DNA from: Hungatella sp.
Lineage (GTDB): Bacteria; Bacillota; Clostridia; Lachnospirales; Lachnospiraceae
Assembly (NCBI GenBank): GCA_022792815.1
Contig: JAAWBS010000002.1
Location: 39,633-103,632, forward strand
Direction of reading: 5' to 3'
DNA length: 64,000 nt
The position numbers and the translations under genes were made by a program. Each line of letters starts with the position of its first letter. The stretch's first letter is position 1. This document shows positions 16,085 through 25,661 of the stretch, in pieces. The notes under the pieces are model-generated. The model saw only the letters and a program-made list of their open reading frames with translations, was not told the origin of the DNA and ran no database searches.

Positions 16085-19000
16085 ATGATCAACACTGACA
16101 AGGAATCTGAATTTCACATAGACCAAGACGTCCTTCTCTCCTATCAGGGAAGAGCGGAATCCGTCACCGTCCCGGATGGAATCCGCGTCATCGGAACAGG
16201 GGCCTTCAAGTCCTGTGTATCTTTAAAAAAGGTCTCCCTCCCTGAGAGCCTTCACACCATCATGGCGGAGGCCTTCAAAGGCTGCCGCAAGCTGGAGGAC
16301 ATAGAGCTTCCCTCCAAAGTCTCCTGCATCGGAGCCTATGCATTTCACCGCTGCCACAGCCTAAAACAAATCGCCCTCCCGCCTTCTGTAGAAGAACTGG
16401 GGGACTGCGCCTTTCTCTACTGTGACAATCTGACCCGCATGGCCATGCCGGGAGTCCGCCGTCTGGGGAAACAGGCATTTGTCAATGATGTTCTGTTAAG
16501 AGAACTGGTCATCTTTCGAGACCTGGAGGAAGACTGTATCTGTGATGTGTTCACCAGCTGCTCCTCCCTCTCCTGTGTCGCATTCCCCGACGGAGAGCTC
16601 TATGAGTTTCCCAATGCCGTGGAAGTGGTGGCCGGTGAGATGAAGGTTCCCGCCCTGGTCCGCGCCATCGCCGTGGATGTGCTGCGCATGATGGAGCTGG
16701 ACGGGCGGCGGGCGGTAAAATTCCTGACCAACCTAAAACATGTGGACATCCCAGAGGGCATAGAATCTATCGGAAAAAGCTGTTTTTTCGACAAGAGAGG
16801 TATCCTGTCCGTGACGCTGCCTGCCTCCTTAAAGGAGATCGAAAGCCGGGCCTTCCGCAACTGCATCGGACTGGAGACGGTGTCTTTCCACAATGACAAG
16901 GTGTTTATCCACAAAGATGCCTTCGAAAACTGCACTTCCCTGCGACATATCCACATAGGAGCCGGGGCAGAGTACACATTTCAGGGAATCCTGGGTCTGT
17001 CCGGCCAAAAGATCCCTCCTCTGGTCCGTACCATCCACCGGCAGGTCATGGATCATTTTCTCATCAGCGGAACCGTCCTTTTAAGATACCTTGGCAGTGA
17101 ATCCAGAGTGGCCGTCCCCCAGGGGATCACCGCCGTCGCCGAGGAGGCTTTTGAGGGAAATGAAGCCGTGGAGCGGGTGATTCTTCCCGACAGTCTTGTG
17201 GAGATCGGAGCTCATGCCTTCCATGGCTGTCTCCTTCTCCAGACTGTGGAATTTCCCAGCAGGCTGACCCGACTGGGGGCCGGAGCATTTGAAAACTGCG
17301 TCAAACTGATCCGGGCCCTCCTCCCGCCGGGACTTGTAACGATAGAAGCAAGCACCTTCAAACACTGCCGCGCACTGAGGGAAATCATCCTTCCTCCAGA
17401 GATGACAGCCGTCGGTGAGGAGGCGTTTTACCAATGCGGCTCCCTGAGAGAAGTCTGTCTTCCCGAAACCCTGGTTTCCATAGGGGAGATGGCGTTTTAC
17501 CGCTGCAAAGGCCTGAAAGAAATATGTCTCCCCCCGGCTGTCACCCGGATCGGCAGCTTGGCATTTGCCCTGAGCGGCGTGAAAAAAGCCCGGATCTTCG
17601 GAGACGGCCTGGGTTTTGGCAGGGATATCTTCTCCGACTGTCCCCGCCTTAAGAGCCTGATCCTGGAACCGGGAGTCCGCCGCATCCCCGACCGGCTGGC
17701 TTTCGGATGCAGTGCCTTAAATCAGGTGGTCCTGCCTGATTCTCTGGAATCTGTGGGGATACATCCATTTGAACACACGGGTTTTCTGGAACATCAGAGG
17801 GAAAAGGCAGGCAACGACAGCATGGCTTCTGAGGCAGACGAGAGCCCTGAAACCGGAAAGCTCTCCGCTATCGACAGGGTTTTGTGGGACGGAACCGCTC
17901 TGTCGGGAGACGTGATTCTCCCCAGAACCATCAGAATCGTGGCAGGCGGGGCTTTCTACGGAAACAAGCACTTAACCCGGATCCATTTCCCTGAGACCGT
18001 GGTCTGGATCGGCCCGGCTGCCCTGAAGGGCTGCGTCAATCTCACTGCCGTCACCTGGCCCGATTCGATCGAAACGGCGGAATCGGAAGTGTGCTCCGGC
18101 TGCGTCAAGCTGGAAACTCTCGACACAAAAGCCAGATTTTCCGCTATAGGAGAGCGAGGATTTTTCGGCTGTGAAAAGCTGAGAAAGCTTCCGCTGTGCC
18201 ATGTCCGGTCTCTGGGAAAGGAGGCTCTCCTGGGCTGCCGCTCCCTGGCCGTCCAACCGCTTCCCTCCTTGACACGGGCCGGGGAACGGGCCCTGGGAGA
18301 AACCTTATTTCCCCATATCGTCGGCTCCGTCCTGATCTCGGGACAGGACTGCAGCGGGGAAGTCTGTCTCCCTGAGGGAATCTGTTCCATCGCCCCCTAT
18401 GCGTTTGCTGCCAATCAGGCTGTCACCGGCATCCGTTTTCCCTCCAGCCTGGTCCACATCGGGGAAGGGGCTTTCTGGGGGTGCAGACATCTGGAAACCG
18501 CCGTCTTTTTCCGCAGCAGCCCCGACAGGCAGGCGGACTTCCCTGCGGGAAACGCCTCTGAGAGTTCGCTTCCTATGTGCCGTATCGACTCCAGGGCCTT
18601 TGAAAAATGTACCTCTCTGAGAGAACTGTCTGTCCCTGCGGATCATGTGGGCGGCCAGGCATTTTCCTTTTGTACCTCACTGAAAAAAGCCGTCCTCACC
18701 GGGCCTGCGGTCCTGAGCAAAGGGCTCTTTGAGGGCTGCCGGAGCCTGGAGACCTGTGTCTGTCCACAGGCAGAGATCGTGGAGGAGCGGTGCTTTGGCG
18801 GCTGCATACGTCTGAGCGCTTTTGATTTCACCGGCATCCGCCTTGTGGGGAGCCGGGGATTTCAGGACTGTGACGGCCTCACCGCGCTGACGTTCGAGGA
18901 CGGGACCACCCTCATGCCCCATGCCTTTGAAGACTGCGGACAGATGATACAGATTGAGCTGACCGGTCCCCTGGGACTCCTCTGTCTCCGGGAATACGCT

Positions 19001-20170
19001 CTTTCCGGATGCACTGCCCTGAAAAAGGTGGTTCACAACGGCCGGGAGTGGAGACTTGACACTTACAGGGATATCCTGTCTGACCGGCTTCCCCGGACGG
19101 TCCGGCTGATTTTCCACAGCGCTTACAGCTGTTTCCACATAGAAGAGGAGGAAATCCTCACGGGATACCGGGGACTGGGACGGATCATCCGCATACCGGA
19201 GGGCATCCGGCAGATCAGCGCGGAAGTCTTTCGGGACCGGATGATGCTCCGTGAAGTGACATTCCCCCACACCTTAGAGTACATCGGGGCAAGAGCGTTT
19301 CACGGCACCGCCTGGCTGAAAGAAAGGCAAAGACAGTGTCCTCTGGTTGTGGTAAATCACATGCTGCTGGACGGTTCCTGCTGCCGGGGCCAGGTGACGG
19401 TTCCGGAATCGGTGACTCTGGTGTGCGGATGGGCCTTTGCAGGCGGGACGGGCATCAGCCGGATCCGCCTTCTCTCCGACCGGATAAAGGTGGAGGAGTA
19501 CGCGTTCCGCAACTGCACCGGTCTGGAAGAGATGGAACTGGCCGACGGATCGGTCGTCGTGTTTCACGGGATCTCCGACCGGCAGCGGCAGCTTCCCCCT
19601 GTGGCCATGCAGGCGGTGACGGACAGCCTGAACTGTTTCAAGACCGACGAAAATGATGTGCTGGTGGAGTGCACCGGCAACATCTCGGATCTTCGGGTGG
19701 CGGACGGGATCACTGCCATCGGAGAGTGCGTGTTTCAGGACGGAAATCTCCTGTCCCGCATCCGCCTGCCGTCCACGGTTCGATCCGTCGGCCGGTGCGC
19801 CTTCGCCGGGTGCCGATGGCTGACCGGGGTGGAACATGCCGTGGGGGTGGAGCGGATCGATGCCATGGCATTTTCCGGGTGCGGGCGCTTAGAGCGGGTG
19901 GAACTGTCCTCCAGGCTTAAGCTGATCGGAAACCGGGCTTTTGAAAACTGTACTTCTCTGCGGGAGATCCTGATTCCGGAGGGTGTGGAGGAGATTCCTG
20001 AACGGGCCTTTTTCCGCTGTCACAGCCTGGAGACGGTGAGGCTTCCTTCCACCTTAAAGCGAATCGGGAGGGAGGCATTTGCCTTCTGTAAAAATCTTCG
20101 GATGCCGGATGTGGGGGACGACATCGTCGCAGAAGACCGGGCCTTTTGGGGCTGCGGCGGACGGCCCTGA
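16085..20170 (+). CDS. Giant BspA-like leucine-rich-repeat protein (LRR_5), no signal peptide
   Basis: The 1361-residue protein is almost entirely ~23-residue LRR_5 units of the form AFxxCxxLxxVxLPxxVxxIG, as in BspA-like proteins. It has no signal peptide, sortase signal or membrane segment, unlike most BspA proteins, so it may be cytoplasmic or exported by another route. At least four larger modules are visible: each LRR block ends, a PPLVRxI-like linker occurs (starting near bases 16646, 17012, 19088 and 19592), then a new block begins with LLxYxG and VPxGI. AGAGGAG lies 12 nt before ATG 16085. Such repeats usually bind proteins; the partner is unknown. The next gene, 24 nt on, encodes a membrane-anchored protein and may be cotranscribed. 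Confidence 0.85.
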   Translation: MINTDKESEFHIDQDVLLSYQGRAESVTVPDGIRVIGTGAFKSCVSLKKVSLPESLHTIMAEAFKGCRKLEDIELPSKVSCIGAYAFHRCHSLKQIALPPSVEELGDCAFLYCDNLTRMAMPGVRRLGKQAFVNDVLLRELVIFRDLEEDCICDVFTSCSSLSCVAFPDGELYEFPNAVEVVAGEMKVPALVRAIAVDVLRMMELDGRRAVKFLTNLKHVDIPEGIESIGKSCFFDKRGILSVTLPASLKEIESRAFRNCIGLETVSFHNDKVFIHKDAFENCTSLRHIHIGAGAEYTFQGILGLSGQKIPPLVRTIHRQVMDHFLISGTVLLRYLGSESRVAVPQGITAVAEEAFEGNEAVERVILPDSLVEIGAHAFHGCLLLQTVEFPSRLTRLGAGAFENCVKLIRALLPPGLVTIEASTFKHCRALREIILPPEMTAVGEEAFYQCGSLREVCLPETLVSIGEMAFYRCKGLKEICLPPAVTRIGSLAFALSGVKKARIFGDGLGFGRDIFSDCPRLKSLILEPGVRRIPDRLAFGCSALNQVVLPDSLESVGIHPFEHTGFLEHQREKAGNDSMASEADESPETGKLSAIDRVLWDGTALSGDVILPRTIRIVAGGAFYGNKHLTRIHFPETVVWIGPAALKGCVNLTAVTWPDSIETAESEVCSGCVKLETLDTKARFSAIGERGFFGCEKLRKLPLCHVRSLGKEALLGCRSLAVQPLPSLTRAGERALGETLFPHIVGSVLISGQDCSGEVCLPEGICSIAPYAFAANQAVTGIRFPSSLVHIGEGAFWGCRHLETAVFFRSSPDRQADFPAGNASESSLPMCRIDSRAFEKCTSLRELSVPADHVGGQAFSFCTSLKKAVLTGPAVLSKGLFEGCRSLETCVCPQAEIVEERCFGGCIRLSAFDFTGIRLVGSRGFQDCDGLTALTFEDGTTLMPHAFEDCGQMIQIELTGPLGLLCLREYALSGCTALKKVVHNGREWRLDTYRDILSDRLPRTVRLIFHSAYSCFHIEEEEILTGYRGLGRIIRIPEGIRQISAEVFRDRMMLREVTFPHTLEYIGARAFHGTAWLKERQRQCPLVVVNHMLLDGSCCRGQVTVPESVTLVCGWAFAGGTGISRIRLLSDRIKVEEYAFRNCTGLEEMELADGSVVVFHGISDRQRQLPPVAMQAVTDSLNCFKTDENDVLVECTGNISDLRVADGITAIGECVFQDGNLLSRIRLPSTVRSVGRCAFAGCRWLTGVEHAVGVERIDAMAFSGCGRLERVELSSRLKLIGNRAFENCTSLREILIPEGVEEIPERAFFRCHSLETVRLPSTLKRIGREAFAFCKNLRMPDVGDDIVAEDRAFWGCGGRP

Positions 20171-20194
20171 CAGGCAAAGAAAGGAGATGTGTAT

Positions 20195-21271
20195 ATGAAA
20201 ACAAAGCACCATAAGAGACTGGTATTGATTCTGACGGCCATTGTCGTCATGGTCATTTCCCTGGGATATTTTGTGACGGGAACTGGGGCAAAACGGGGAC
20301 AGCACTCCGGGGAAATTTTCTTATACGGGGAACAGCACTCGGTGGAGCAAATCCTGGAAAAGGAATTTGAATTGTGGTCCTCTTATTACCGTCACGACGG
20401 CATGCGCCATCTGTTTGTAGAGCTTCCCTACTATACGGCACAGTATCTGAATCTGTGGATGAAGTCTGACAGTGATGACATTTTAGATTCCCTGTTTGAA
20501 GATTGGGACGGTACAGCCATGTGTTCTCAGGAGGTGTTCCGTTTTTATAAGCGGATCAAGGAGGAATGTCCGGAGACCGTCTTCCACGGAACCGACGTGG
20601 GACATCAATATAGCTCCACCGGAAAACGTTTTTTAGAATACCTGGAGTCCACAGATCAGAGCCGTTCCCGGATGTACGCCCTAGCACAGGAAAACATCGG
20701 CCAGGGACAGTATTACTATGAGCATTCCGACCACGCATATCGGGAAAATACAATGGTCGAAAACTTCATCCGGGAATTTGACAGTCTGAGCGGAGCCGAT
20801 GTCATGGGAATCTACGGCTCGGCCCACACCGACGTGGAGGCCATGGATTACGGGACCCGCTCGGTGCCCTGTATGGCAAACCAGCTTCATCAAAGATACG
20901 GGGAGACTCTGCACACCGAAGATCTGTCCTCCCTGGCTCTAAGCAGAGAACCATACCGGACGGATACCATCAAAATCGGAGAGAAGGAGTATTCTGCCCT
21001 GTATTTCGGAAAGACCGATTTATCCGCGATGCTTCCCGACTACCAGTACAGAGAGTTCTGGCTCCTGGAAGACGCATATGACGATTTCAAAGACTGTTTT
21101 GTTACGGGAAATGTTCTGCCCTACAACAATTATCCCATGAAAATCGAGACAGGCCAGATATTCGTCATAGATTACAAAAAGACGGACGGTTCTTTGGTGA
21201 GAGAATATCATCGCTCCGACGGAAACTCATGGCAGGGCATGCCTGCCACGGAGGAATTTCACATCGATTAG
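20195..21271 (+). CDS. Membrane-anchored EreA/ChaN/TIKI-superfamily-like protein
   Basis: The 358-residue product begins with a short basic stretch and one hydrophobic segment (about residues 6-24), giving a signal anchor or uncleaved signal. The extracytoplasmic part has LYGEQHS near the start, HLFVELPYYTAQYL, FHGTDVGH and GIYGSAHTDVEAM. This spaced Glu/His pattern recalls the erythromycin esterase/ChaN/TraB (EreA-TIKI) superfamily of metal-dependent hydrolases. I start at ATG 20195, eight nt after AAGGAG. Substrate is unknown and the superfamily call is from motif spacing only. It follows the LRR gene by 24 nt. Confidence 0.55.
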   Translation: MKTKHHKRLVLILTAIVVMVISLGYFVTGTGAKRGQHSGEIFLYGEQHSVEQILEKEFELWSSYYRHDGMRHLFVELPYYTAQYLNLWMKSDSDDILDSLFEDWDGTAMCSQEVFRFYKRIKEECPETVFHGTDVGHQYSSTGKRFLEYLESTDQSRSRMYALAQENIGQGQYYYEHSDHAYRENTMVENFIREFDSLSGADVMGIYGSAHTDVEAMDYGTRSVPCMANQLHQRYGETLHTEDLSSLALSREPYRTDTIKIGEKEYSALYFGKTDLSAMLPDYQYREFWLLEDAYDDFKDCFVTGNVLPYNNYPMKIETGQIFVIDYKKTDGSLVREYHRSDGNSWQGMPATEEFHID

Positions 21272-21336
21272 GGGCAAGGCTCTTTGCCCTTCCCGGACGA
21301 GGTGACTCCTTTTAAAAGAAAGTCGAGGTTTTTGCC

Positions 21337-22419
21337 ATGCGTTATCGAAAGCTGGGCAGCACCGGTCTGACGGTCTCAGAGATCGGCTTCGGCACCATCC
21401 CGGTACTGAAAGGAAGCGTCCCCGTGCTGCCGGACTACTACAATCTCAGCGATGCCGAGGCCCTTGCTGTCATGGAACACGCCCGCAGTTTAGGGTGCAA
21501 TCTCTATGACACGGCCATCGTACCGGAGTACGGCGACGCGGAGCTGAAACTGGGGAAATTTGCCGCCTCCCTGGACAGGGGAGAAATCGTCATCTCCGAC
21601 AAGGCAAGATTTTATGACGGCAATGACATGTACCGGGCAGTGGAGACCTCCTGCGAAAATCTGGGAACCTGGGCTGACGTCTATTTTGTCCACCAAGTGG
21701 ATTTTGACAGCCAGAACCAGGTCTTTGGGAGAGGCGGCGCCCTGGACGCTCTGACAGAGCTGAAAACCCGGGGACTGATCCGGCACACGGGCATCGCCTC
21801 CCACTACTATGACATCCTTCTTCGGGCCGCCTCGGACAGCCGGGTGGACGTGCTTCAGGGCAGCGGCAACCTTCTGGAGAGAGGGATGCTGGACCGCATA
21901 GAGAAGGAGCCCCTGTTTCGCGGTAAGGGGCTCCTCGTAAACAAAGTCTATGCCGCAGGACTTCTCCCTGCCTTCTTTCCCGTGGAGACGCTGCTGGATA
22001 CGGTGCTGTCCTACCCGGTGTCCAGCGCTCTCATCGGCATCGGAACCGTAAAACAGGCTGACGCTGCCATGGGCTTTCGCCCCGATAGCCCGGACAAGAT
22101 TCCCTCTTTCGGGCAGGTGCTGTCTGCCCTCGAGCGATATTACTCCCCCATCCCCTGCGACCGCTGCCAGAGGTGCGTGTGCCCCCACGGCACGGAGATT
22201 CACACGGTATTTCGCCAGTACCAGTACTATTTCCTTGGTAAGGAGCACTGGGCGCTGCGGAAGCTGAATATGGGCATCGAAGAAAGTGCCCGGCTGTGCA
22301 GGGCCTGCGAGACCATGGAGTGTGTGGCCATGTGTCCTATGAGGCTTCTGATTCCGCTTGAGATGGAGAAGATCAGAAGGTTGGTGGAAAGCCATTACTC
22401 TCCGGGTTATTCCAAGTAA
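21337..22419 (+). CDS. Aldo/keto reductase with C-terminal 4Fe-4S cysteine motifs
   Basis: The 360-residue protein has an N-terminal aldo/keto-reductase barrel: LGSTGLTVSEIGFG, then the catalytic region with DTAIVPEYGDAE (Asp, Tyr), SDKAR (Lys) and YFVHQVD (His). The last 100 residues hold two cysteine clusters, CDRCQRCVCP and CRACETMECVAMCP, resembling the iron-sulfur tail found on a subgroup of clostridial AKRs. It probably reduces carbonyl compounds with NAD(P)H or a reduced ferredoxin-like cluster. GAGG lies before the ATG. The gene converges on the PrpF gene. Confidence 0.88.
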   Translation: MRYRKLGSTGLTVSEIGFGTIPVLKGSVPVLPDYYNLSDAEALAVMEHARSLGCNLYDTAIVPEYGDAELKLGKFAASLDRGEIVISDKARFYDGNDMYRAVETSCENLGTWADVYFVHQVDFDSQNQVFGRGGALDALTELKTRGLIRHTGIASHYYDILLRAASDSRVDVLQGSGNLLERGMLDRIEKEPLFRGKGLLVNKVYAAGLLPAFFPVETLLDTVLSYPVSSALIGIGTVKQADAAMGFRPDSPDKIPSFGQVLSALERYYSPIPCDRCQRCVCPHGTEIHTVFRQYQYYFLGKEHWALRKLNMGIEESARLCRACETMECVAMCPMRLLIPLEMEKIRRLVESHYSPGYSK

Positions 22420-22443
22420 TCATGTCAATATCTCCCGGTGTTT

Positions 22444-23604
22444 TCACGATATCCGAACGTGGGCGATCCCTTCCACAAGCAGGTTCGCACTGCGGAAGCC
22501 AAAGGTATCTTCAATATATGGCACGGCTCCCTGTTCCTGATAATCAACACCGCATTCCAGAACACCGCCCGGATGCCCGATTCGTATGCACTGTGTATCC
22601 GTATTCTCACAAAGTACCTGGTTCACCACGCTTCCCGGTACTACCGCCGCCGCCGCGGTACACATGGCGCCGGTCATGGCATAGCTTGGATGGGTCTTCT
22701 GCATGGACATCATCCTGGACAGAAGGTCTATTTGGTCTTTCTGTATCTCTCTGCCGTCCCAGGTCACATACGTCTCTGCTTCTGCGACAAAGGTCATCTT
22801 GGGAATCCCCGGCGTATCCCATGCCGACCTGGTGTAGTCCCGGATCAGGCCCAGCTTTACGGCTGCCATCCCTCTCACGGCCTCCAGAAGCTCCAGCTTT
22901 TCCTGGCTGGCATTCAATGCATCAGGAAGTTCCCGTCCGGAAAGTCCCAAATCTTTTGCCTTTACAAATACAAGAGGATTGGCTGCGTCGATGATGGACA
23001 CCTCCACCTGGCCCAATCCCGGCACATCCAGGACATCCACCACGTTTCCTGTGGGAAGCAGGCCCTTTCCAAGGGTTCCCGACGGCTCCACGAATCTCAG
23101 CCTGATGGGTGAGGCCGTCCCGGGAACACCTGCTATGGCAAAATCACCGTCATACTCCACTCTTCCATCCTTTGTTTTCACATCGGCAACGATCAGTTTT
23201 TCCGTGTTCGTGTTAAAAATACGAACCGATGTCATCCCGTCTTCTGCCTCGACCAGTCCCCGCTCAATGGCAAAGGGACCTACCCCGGAAGAGATATTTC
23301 CGCAGTTTCCTTTATAACTTACCAGGGGTTTATCTACAGATACCTGAGCAAAGGTATAGTCCACATCCGCATCCGACCGGGATGATTTTTTTACGATGGC
23401 AGCTTTGCTGGTTACGGACTGGGCGCCGCCAAGTCCGTCAATCTGCCTTTGATCCGGGCTTCCCATAAGTCTCAAAAGAATAGGTTCCCAGTCCGCCTGA
23501 TTTTTTGGAAGATCCTCCTCCAAAATATATACTCCCTTGCTGGTTCCCCCGCGCATGATCATGACAGGCAGCTTCAAAACCACATGGTCCTTCTCTCGCA
23601 TCAT
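22444..23604 (-). CDS. PrpF-family isomerase (methylitaconate/aconitate isomerase-like)
   Basis: The 386-residue product belongs to the PrpF family of proline-racemase-fold enzymes, which shift double bonds in compounds such as methylitaconate or trans-aconitate. Visible landmarks are MRGGTSKGVY at the N-terminus, GLGGAQSVTSK, KGNCGNISSGVGPFA with the conserved Cys, and RIGHPGG near the C-terminus. The start at 23604 follows GGAGGG; an upstream in-frame extension of 59 codons runs into the LysR promoter region and is unlikely. It diverges from a LysR regulator that probably controls it. No AcnD, mutase or dehydratase is adjacent, so the substrate is open. Confidence 0.88.
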   Translation of the reverse strand: MMREKDHVVLKLPVMIMRGGTSKGVYILEEDLPKNQADWEPILLRLMGSPDQRQIDGLGGAQSVTSKAAIVKKSSRSDADVDYTFAQVSVDKPLVSYKGNCGNISSGVGPFAIERGLVEAEDGMTSVRIFNTNTEKLIVADVKTKDGRVEYDGDFAIAGVPGTASPIRLRFVEPSGTLGKGLLPTGNVVDVLDVPGLGQVEVSIIDAANPLVFVKAKDLGLSGRELPDALNASQEKLELLEAVRGMAAVKLGLIRDYTRSAWDTPGIPKMTFVAEAETYVTWDGREIQKDQIDLLSRMMSMQKTHPSYAMTGAMCTAAAAVVPGSVVNQVLCENTDTQCIRIGHPGGVLECGVDYQEQGAVPYIEDTFGFRSANLLVEGIAHVRIS

Positions 23605-23761
23605 AAATACCCTCCGGATTTTTATTTGGGGCAGTCTGGCCCAACCGCCTTTTGATTCACCTGTACCGTTTTTGGCGGGTTCCAAAGTCAGCAATCTCCC
23701 TGTAAGAAAGTCTGCGTCGGATTCCTGACGTTTCGTCCCTGGTATCATCATAATTGTAATA

Positions 23762-23819
23762 GAATAGTTTGTAAAATTCATAATTTCTATGGAAATAATA
23801 GATTATAGGAATAGTTTGT
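23762..23819. promoter_or_regulatory. Direct repeats in the prpF-lysR divergent region
   Basis: The 11-mer GAATAGTTTGT occurs at 23762-23772 and 23809-23819, 47 bp apart in the same orientation (about 4.5 helical turns), each followed by R-A-W-A-T. The region between is AT-rich. They are candidate LysR half-sites controlling both genes. Confidence 0.45.
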
Positions 23820-23858
23820 GATATACTTGCTAAAAGAATCAGGACGGAGGCATGTAAC

Positions 23859-24767
23859 ATGGATTTTAAAGATCTCACTTATGTGGCTGCCATTGCAAAG
23901 TATCAGAATATTACAAAGGCTGCCGATTCTCTGTATGTCACCCAGCCGACGCTGACCAAGTTTCTCCAAAATCTTGAGAGAGACCTGGGGCAAAAGCTTT
24001 TCCGAAAGCTGGGACATCGTTTTGTTCTGACCTACGCCGGAGAAAGGTATGTCAAAAAGGCTACGGAAATTCTGAACTTAAAAAAAGAACTGGATCAGGA
24101 AATGAGCGATATTATCAAAAACAATCAGGGCTCTTTAAAAATCGCCTTTCCGGTCATGCGGGGCACCTATATGCTTCCCTGTACCCTTCCCATATTCAAC
24201 AGCCTCTACCCCAATGTGCGCCTGAATATCCTGGAGGAAGATTCCAGTTCCCTTGAGAACATGCTGCTAAACGGAGAGGCAGACCTGGCTTTTTTCAATC
24301 TTCCCATTAAAAGCCCTGATATCGATTATGAAGTCATTGGTCATGAAGAACTTCTTCTGCTGATTCCAAGCACCAATCCTGTTTCCTTCTTGGGAGTAAA
24401 AAAGGACGGGCTGGATTATCCCTGGATGGACCTGCACCTCCTTGAAAAAGAGCCCTTTATCATGCAGATTCCCGGTCAGCGGACAAGACAGGTGGTAGAT
24501 CAGCTGTTCAAAGACCACCGCATCGAGCCAATCATAAAACTTCAGACCAGCAATATCACGGCGGAGGCAGCTCTGGCGGCCAGAGGGTACGGCTGTTGTT
24601 TCGTAACAGCGTCCCATCTGAGACATATCAAGCCCCTGGACCATGTCTCCTTCTTTTCTGTGGGCTCTCCCCGCACTGTCGTGGACTTTGTGGCTGCCTT
24701 CCGCCGCGGAAGTTATCTTCCCTATCACGCCCGGGAATATATTAAGATTGTCAAAGATTTCACATGA
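23859..24767 (+). CDS. LysR-family transcriptional regulator
   Basis: The 302-residue regulator has a normal LysR length. The N-terminal winged helix (residues 1-60; QNITKAADSLYVTQPTLTKF) is followed by a periplasmic-binding-protein-like effector domain (about 90-295). It is divergent from the PrpF-family gene, the classic arrangement for a LysR activator and its target, with direct repeats between them. GGAGG precedes the ATG. Its 3' end overlaps the convergent isomerase gene by 8 bp. The effector is probably the PrpF substrate or product (inferred). Confidence 0.92.
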   Translation: MDFKDLTYVAAIAKYQNITKAADSLYVTQPTLTKFLQNLERDLGQKLFRKLGHRFVLTYAGERYVKKATEILNLKKELDQEMSDIIKNNQGSLKIAFPVMRGTYMLPCTLPIFNSLYPNVRLNILEEDSSSLENMLLNGEADLAFFNLPIKSPDIDYEVIGHEELLLLIPSTNPVSFLGVKKDGLDYPWMDLHLLEKEPFIMQIPGQRTRQVVDQLFKDHRIEPIIKLQTSNITAEAALAARGYGCCFVTASHLRHIKPLDHVSFFSVGSPRTVVDFVAAFRRGSYLPYHAREYIKIVKDFT

Positions 24768-25614
24768 GGCCGAGGATCCCTGCCAATGCATGATACCCTT
24801 TGATAAATGCCTCTTCCCCGTCCATGGCCCTCATTCCATGCAGGCTCTCTCCCTCCCGTTCCAACATCTCCAGGCCGGGAAATTCCGTCAAGTGAGGTTC
24901 CAGGGACAAAAACCCTTCATAGCCGCTGCCTATGATTTCTCCGAGGATTTCGGCGATCCGTCCGTCCCCCTCCCCCGCCGGCACCACGACTTTATCCAGT
25001 GCCCTGGCATCCTTCACATGCACATATTCAATAAACGGTTTCATCATCTCCCAGGCTCTTTTCGTGTCCTGCCCGCACTGGACAAAATTGGCGAAATCAA
25101 AGACTGCCCGGAAACTGTCACCGTAAAATTCCTCCATCAGAATCCGGCATCGCTCGGGGCTGTCACCGTAGATTCCCTTCTCGTTTTCATGGAGCAGCGT
25201 CAGCCTCTCTGCCTCGGCATAGGAGACCAGTCTGTCCATGCGCTCAAACACCGAAGCCCGGTAGTCATCGGCCCGCTGTCCTTTGGGAATGAAAAAGCTG
25301 AAGATGCGGATATATCGGGTATCCAGAATGTGAGCCAGCTCCGCCACATGTTTAAAGTGGTCAAAATGACCGGAAAAATCCCCTGTAACGTCCGTTTTGC
25401 CGATGGGAGAAGCCAGAGACGACACTTTGATCCCGCTGCCGTCAAGCACCTTTCTGATCTCCTTTGCCTCCGCCTCGGAATAAGTATCGATTCCCCGCCC
25501 GTTCACACCGCGGATCTCCATATACTCCATGTTCAGCCGCCTCAAGACCGCTGTCTGACGGCCCAGATCCGGTGAGATCTCATCTGCAAAACCGGTCAGA
25601 AGATATTGTCTCAC
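24760..25614 (-). CDS. Sugar phosphate isomerase/epimerase (xylose isomerase-like TIM barrel)
   Basis: The 284-residue TIM-barrel protein belongs to the AP-endonuclease-2/xylose-isomerase-like family. LLHENEKGIYGDSP, FDFANFVQCG, YVHVKDA and the final LEPHL give the Glu/His/Asp metal ligands at the expected strands. I start it at GTG 25614, six nt after AGGAGG; the frame is open a little further but has no better signal. It is the last gene of the sugar locus, 47 nt after a related isomerase. It probably interconverts or dehydrates a keto sugar or inositol derivative made by the adjacent dehydrogenases (inference). Confidence 0.85.
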   Translation of the reverse strand: MRQYLLTGFADEISPDLGRQTAVLRRLNMEYMEIRGVNGRGIDTYSEAEAKEIRKVLDGSGIKVSSLASPIGKTDVTGDFSGHFDHFKHVAELAHILDTRYIRIFSFFIPKGQRADDYRASVFERMDRLVSYAEAERLTLLHENEKGIYGDSPERCRILMEEFYGDSFRAVFDFANFVQCGQDTKRAWEMMKPFIEYVHVKDARALDKVVVPAGEGDGRIAEILGEIIGSGYEGFLSLEPHLTEFPGLEMLEREGESLHGMRAMDGEEAFIKGYHALAGILGLM

Positions 25615-25661
25615 AAGCACTCCTCCTTTTCTCGAAAATCCGGCTCTCCCTGTGTCTCTGC

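Noticed and set aside
21271..21300. GGGCAA/TTGCCC stem after the EreA-like gene as a terminator
   Set aside because: Short stem and no T run; too weak to call.
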